Shown: positions 13,865 to 16,984 of the stretch, in pieces
Position numbering within the stretch: position 1 is the first letter of the stretch
Layout: each line of letters starts with the position of its first letter
Source of the DNA: an uncultured Desulfobacterales bacterium
GTDB lineage: Bacteria; Desulfobacterota; Desulfobacteria; Desulfobacterales; G020354645
Reading direction: 5' to 3'
DNA: 16,984 nt
Assembly (NCBI GenBank): GCA_947259865.1
Contig: CAMYNZ010000034.1
Coordinates: forward strand, 1-16,984
Position numbers and translations under genes: made by a program
The notes under the pieces: model-generated
Databases searched by the model: none
What the model was told of the DNA's origin: nothing
What the model saw: only the letters and a program-made list of their open reading frames with translations

Positions 13865-14133
13865 ATGAATTCCAAATTGCGGCAAAGACCCTGAGCCCTG
13901 ATTCATCCAACGTATCACCCTGCCCGCCTTTCCCGCATTTATTAAGCCAGGCAAATCGCAATTATTTCAGGGATTAAAGACTCTCGTCCGTTCATGATAC
14001 AGTCTTTATAGTATTAAGGCGTTGACAAGAAAGCAAAATCGGCATTTCCATCAGCGCCGTTACCCGAAATACAATTTCAAAGCCATGAAGAATTCTAGAT
14101 CAAATTTTTCACATACGATAAGGAGGTAACTTA

Positions 14134-15285
14134 ATGAGTACCGCCAAGGAGCTGAACGTAACAAAACCCGTAAAACTGATCTTTGCGGGAGGTTTTCTAG
14201 GTTCAGGCAAGACTACCGCACTGGCTTGGCTGGCTAAACATTCCATCGAACGAGGTATGAAAGTGGGGATAATCACCAATGACCAGAGTGAGAATCTCGC
14301 CGATACCGTCATTGTCAGAGAGATGTTGTCCGAACTTGACGTACCCGTGGAAGAGGTCGTAAAAGGTTGTTTCTGCTGCAAATTCGACGAATTGATCAAC
14401 CATATGGAAAAAATCCTTACCCATAACCCGGATATTATGCTGGGTGAACCTGTGGGGAGTTGCACCGATTTTGTGGCAGCGGTGGCAAATCCCATAAAAA
14501 TTCACTATCGCAAAGTATTTACATTTGCCCCGTTTTCGACAATGGTAGACCCGGACCGGGTACGCGAGTTGCTGTTGAAAGAAGCTGAAACCAATTTTCC
14601 TGAAGAAGTATCTTATTTGTTTCAAAAACAGCTGGAAGAGGCGGATATCATCCTGCTCAACAAGATTGACCTTCTCCATGAAAAAGAAAAAGTCAGGTTA
14701 TTATCCACCCTGAAAGAAAAGTTCAGTGATAAGGAATTGATGGCGATCTCGGCCAAGAACGGCGATGGCATGCAAGCGTTGCTGGACATTCTCCTCTCCG
14801 GCAGGCCGGGAGCCAACACCGTCCTCAGGCAAATTGATTACGATCGATATGCAACCGCCGAAGCAGTTCTCGGATGGTTGAATGCGGCCGTTAAAATAAA
14901 ATCGTCTCAACCATTTCCATTTAATAGCGGTGACTTTCTTTACACACTGGCGTCGACCCTCCGGGAAGCCTTCGCGCATAAAAATGCGGAGATCGGACAC
15001 CTGAAATTTGTAATTACCAGTGCCGGGAAATCCATGTGGGGCAATGTTACCCAGCTTGCAGGGGAACCGAGCATCAGCAACGAGCAGCTCGGAGAATTAT
15101 CCACAGGAACGCTCCTGGTAAACGCCCGGGTGAGAATTGAACCGGACGATCTGGAAGCGATTGTTCGCGACTCGCTCAGAAATATATCCCGACAGACCGG
15201 TGTATCTTCTGAGATAGTCGATCTGCAGTGCTTCAGTCCGGCCTATCCCGAACCGCCGCATATCATTCGTGAACCGGTGCCGTGA
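14134..15285 (+). CDS. G3E family GTPase, second type, canonical GCFCC
   Basis: A 383-aa GTP-binding protein with Walker A GFLGSGKTT (20-28), the metal-site motif GCFCC (78-82) and NKID (176-179). The rest differs from the first G3E protein: there is a long GTPase domain with the NDQSENLADTV switch region, MLGEPVGSCTD and SAKNGDG, and a C-terminal domain of about 140 residues not resembling CobW_C. ATG 14134 follows AAGGAGG. The 269-nt gap before it contains a lone TTGACA (14022) without a convincing -10, so the promoter is undefined. The probable role is a metallochaperone or corrinoid-loading GTPase for this locus (inference); the cargo is unknown. Confidence 0.87.
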   Translation: MSTAKELNVTKPVKLIFAGGFLGSGKTTALAWLAKHSIERGMKVGIITNDQSENLADTVIVREMLSELDVPVEEVVKGCFCCKFDELINHMEKILTHNPDIMLGEPVGSCTDFVAAVANPIKIHYRKVFTFAPFSTMVDPDRVRELLLKEAETNFPEEVSYLFQKQLEEADIILLNKIDLLHEKEKVRLLSTLKEKFSDKELMAISAKNGDGMQALLDILLSGRPGANTVLRQIDYDRYATAEAVLGWLNAAVKIKSSQPFPFNSGDFLYTLASTLREAFAHKNAEIGHLKFVITSAGKSMWGNVTQLAGEPSISNEQLGELSTGTLLVNARVRIEPDDLEAIVRDSLRNISRQTGVSSEIVDLQCFSPAYPEPPHIIREPVP

Positions 15286-15359
15286 TCACTACGTCCATGT
15301 CACGCACTGTAATAGTGATGAATACGGATAATAGTTACCCATCCAGTGTTAGGTGTTAA

Positions 15360-15515
15360 GTTTTAGGTTTTAGGATTTTTTTATTTAATAACAAATACTT
15401 GAGGGGTCGGGGAGTTTTTTCTGCCAACCTTTGATAATAGCGGAATGAATTATCAGCAGCGAAATCGTGCACTGTCTGAAGGCATTAGGGAGCGTTGTAC
15501 TTAAAACCTAAAACC
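15360..15515. repeat. Inverted TTTTAGG-type repeats in the 247-nt gap
   Basis: GTTTTAGGTTTTAGG (15360-15374) is complemented by CTTAAAACCTAAAACC (15500-15515). A short perfect pair ATCACTA/TAGTGAT lies at 15285-15319. No gene is visible between. The repeats look like edges of a dispersed element or a degenerate hairpin region. I see no promoter that I would call. Confidence 0.45.
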
Positions 15516-15532
15516 GTGAACGGAGAAAAACT

Positions 15533-15781
15533 GTGATACGCATAGAAGTGATCGGATTGGAGCCGCCCTGCCAAAAGTGTTCTGAGCTGGTGGAAAACGC
15601 GAAAAATGCCGCAAAAAATGCAGGCATAGATGCTGAAGTCGTAAAGCTCTGGGTGCTCGCTGACGACGTGCGCCACAAATATGGGCTGCTGCTTAGCCCG
15701 GCACTCGTTATTGATGGTGTTGTGGTTGCCCAGGGAAAAGTGTATAAATCGGATCGCATTGCCAGCCTGCTCCAGGGGTAG
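15533..15781 (+). CDS. Small thioredoxin-like redox protein, CQKC motif
   Basis: An 82-aa paralogue of the protein at 11603-11848: a first strand IRIEVIGLEPP, redox motif Cys13-Gln-Lys-Cys16, helix ELVENAKNAAKNAG, the cis-Pro strand LLSPALVIDGVVVAQGKV and a terminal helix. GTG 15533 is preceded by GGAG 7 nt upstream. The family is the single-domain small thioredoxin-like type. Having two divergent copies next to a TrxR-like gene suggests different partners, such as different methyltransferases. The substrate is unknown. Confidence 0.88.
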   Translation: MIRIEVIGLEPPCQKCSELVENAKNAAKNAGIDAEVVKLWVLADDVRHKYGLLLSPALVIDGVVVAQGKVYKSDRIASLLQG

Positions 15782-15898
15782 TCCTGCACTGCGATTACCC
15801 CTTTGACCGCACGTCGGGTTGCCCGCTGACGATTTAGGCCCACCCATTGAAGCCAACTTGATAACCTTTAATAATTGAAAGAAATATCGTGAGGAAAC

Positions 15899-16204
15899 GT
15901 GAAGCGCAATGATGAAGAGCTTATAGACGCTCTGAATTTGTTAGAAGAAGGAAGGCGTCTATCTTTGTTGGGAGATTACTCGAGGGCGGTGCAGGTTTTT
16001 AACATTGCAATTGATCAAAACAAAGAGTTTGCCGAAGCATATTTCCGAAGAGGAGCATGCTACTATATGCTCGGCTATTACCGGCGAGCAGTTGAGGATC
16101 TAAACGCTGCTTCGCTATTTGGTTGCCAGGACGCCCAGCTATGGAGCAAATTCGAAACCGATAGGCTTGATGACGAAGAGGAAGAGGACGACGACTGGTT
16201 CTAG
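15899..16204 (+). CDS. Small TPR-repeat protein with acidic tail
   Basis: A 101-aa protein dominated by about two tetratricopeptide repeats. The first runs LEEGRRLSLLGDYSRAVQVF; the second starts AEAYFRRGACYYMLGYYRRA. The C-terminus is strongly acidic (DDEEEEDDDWF). TPR proteins mediate protein-protein contacts; no partner can be named. GTG 15899 follows GAGG at 4 nt, a tight spacing; the start is plausible but not certain. It converges with the gene on the other strand and shares the CTAG at 16201-16204 containing both stop codons. Confidence 0.75.
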   Translation: MKRNDEELIDALNLLEEGRRLSLLGDYSRAVQVFNIAIDQNKEFAEAYFRRGACYYMLGYYRRAVEDLNAASLFGCQDAQLWSKFETDRLDDEEEEDDDWF

Positions 16205-16984
16205 TTTTTTTTGGAAACAATCGAAATTATTTCTGTCATAATGTTTATGGATTCTTCCAGGTCAGCAGGCGTAAAAACTTCCAGGTTGACAATTCCTTTA
16301 TATCCGGATTGCCACAGAAATCTTACCCATTTTGAAACCCTTGCTGCAGGTAAAACCGAAAGACTGAGATGCTCTTGGCCGTCTAAAACGCCATGTAAAT
16401 GCACCTCGTCCGTGATATTAAGATAATATTTCAAGGTATCCATCACATTCTCACGCCCTAGCAGCAGATGTCCTAAATCCAAACAAAGCCTGCATAATTC
16501 CATGCTCAAAAAGGGTTGCAGGAATAAAGGCGAGTAGTTGATGTTTTCGACCAATATTTTTGTACCCTGCCTTGATTTCTCTTTGAGCTCCTTCAGCGAA
16601 TGTAGTGCACGCACGGTCCAGTCATTAAATTGTTTTTGTTGATGGCGGGAAAAGTACACCCCGGGTTCCGGTATCAGGGTCGGAATCGTGAACGGAATGT
16701 GTAAAATATGATGTAATGGGTTTATGGCGCTCATGCGTGTAATAATATCAACGGCAAGTTGGATTGACTCCTTCCGTTTTTTTCTGTCCCGGGATGCAAT
16801 TTCCAGAAATGCGGGCAGATGTATCGAATAACTGGTATGGGTCGCCTCCCCTATTCTTTTTAAATATTCAATTTCGCTGGCTCCGGGTATATTGTGTAAT
16901 TCCCTCGTTTGAAACAGAACGATTTCTATGTGATCAATCATGCCTGCCAAAAGGCTCACATTTTCTGATAAGTCCTCTCCGAAT
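16201..16984 (-). CDS. cbiR: CbiR-like cobamide-remodelling phosphodiesterase, 5' end outside the window
   Basis: The frame on the minus strand is open to the window end, so the visible 260 residues lack the N-terminus; GTG at 16959 is internal because sequence FGEDLSEN continues upstream of it. It is a xylose-isomerase-like/AP-endonuclease-2 TIM barrel. Motifs fitting CbiR are IEIVLFQ and IPGASEIEYL near the start, SIHLPAFLE, ILHIPF, ILVENINYSP, LCLDLGHLLLG, VHLHGV and VNLEVFT. Conserved His, Glu and Asp at strand ends are the usual metal-ligand positions. CbiR hydrolyses the nucleotide loop of cobamides so that the lower ligand can be exchanged. Its place beside a corrinoid methyltransferase locus supports that reading. 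A different sugar-isomerase-like TIM barrel is the alternative. Confidence 0.75.
   Translation of the reverse strand, partial: FGEDLSENVSLLAGMIDHIEIVLFQTRELHNIPGASEIEYLKRIGEATHTSYSIHLPAFLEIASRDRKKRKESIQLAVDIITRMSAINPLHHILHIPFTIPTLIPEPGVYFSRHQQKQFNDWTVRALHSLKELKEKSRQGTKILVENINYSPLFLQPFLSMELCRLCLDLGHLLLGRENVMDTLKYYLNITDEVHLHGVLDGQEHLSLSVLPAARVSKWVRFLWQSGYKGIVNLEVFTPADLEESINIMTEIISIVSKKN

Noticed and set aside
12896..13894. Further selenocysteine codons at the TGA ends of other genes (12896, 13862, 15283)
   Set aside because: Reading through gives only a few to a dozen unrelated codons with no family match and no hairpin with a GG loop.
14022..14050. Promoter for the second G3E GTPase gene
   Set aside because: TTGACA is perfect but the hexamer 17 nt on (TTTCCA) does not resemble a -10 box.
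15779..16240. Pyrrolysine read-through at TAG stops
   Set aside because: Extensions beyond the TAG codons at 3291, 4902, 15779 and 16202 are short or non-coding-looking, and no MtmB/MtbB/MttB-type gene is present.
1..16984. CRISPR array, tRNA, rRNA or prophage
   Set aside because: No regularly spaced direct repeats, cloverleaf sequences, rRNA signatures or phage and integrase genes were seen on either strand.

Overview
The window looks like chromosome from an anaerobic, probably sulfate-reducing, deltaproteobacterium (Desulfobacterota). The evidence is a corrinoid methyl-transfer cluster of the kind found in anaerobes, a histidine kinase with the Cys/Trp-rich N-terminal motif common in that group, hairpin-bearing interspersed repeats of a type I associate with those genomes, a selenocysteine gene with a bacterial-type SECIS, and a cobamide-remodelling enzyme. 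The taxonomic call is inference, because no rRNA or other phylogenetic marker is present.

Layout. (1) Positions 1-3293 are a signalling unit: the 3' end of a V4R-domain protein, a soluble PAS-PAS-GAF histidine kinase and a NarL/LuxR-type response regulator, all overlapping. (2) Positions 3294-3953 are non-coding and hold a ~264-bp palindromic MITE-like element and two tandem GC hairpins in the leader of the next operon. (3) Positions 3954-8848 are a four-gene corrinoid methyltransferase operon: an MtrH/MtgA-type methyltransferase, a URO-D (MtaA/MtbA-type) methyltransferase, a corrinoid protein and a RACo-type ferredoxin/ATPase activator. A small Cys-rich conserved protein follows at 8955-9359. 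(4) Positions 9360-9722 are a non-coding leader with a candidate promoter. (5) Positions 9723-10757 hold the most notable gene, a second URO-D-family methyltransferase with an in-frame TGA exactly at the conserved C-terminal zinc-ligand cysteine. Homologous coding sequence continues for 32 codons and a GGU-loop hairpin lies just downstream, so it is very probably a selenoprotein (Sec312). A thioredoxin-like protein (CAAC) and a terminator follow. (6) Positions 11258-15781 hold a zinc-ribbon protein, two small thioredoxin-like proteins (CQRC, CQKC), a thioredoxin-reductase-like flavoprotein with a degenerate NADPH site, and two different G3E (CobW-type) GTPases. (7) Positions 15899-16984 hold a small TPR protein and, convergent with it, a CbiR-like cobamide-remodelling phosphodiesterase running off the window end.

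How it may work together (inference): the signalling unit senses a small molecule and activates the downstream genes. A methyl donor is demethylated by one of the URO-D methyltransferases onto the corrinoid protein, and the MtrH-type enzyme passes the methyl group to tetrahydrofolate. The RACo protein re-reduces Co(II) corrinoid. The thioredoxin-like proteins and flavoprotein could keep the Cys/Sec metal site reduced, the G3E GTPases could deliver metal or cobalamin, and CbiR could remodel the lower ligand of the cobamide. The methyl donor cannot be deduced from sequence.
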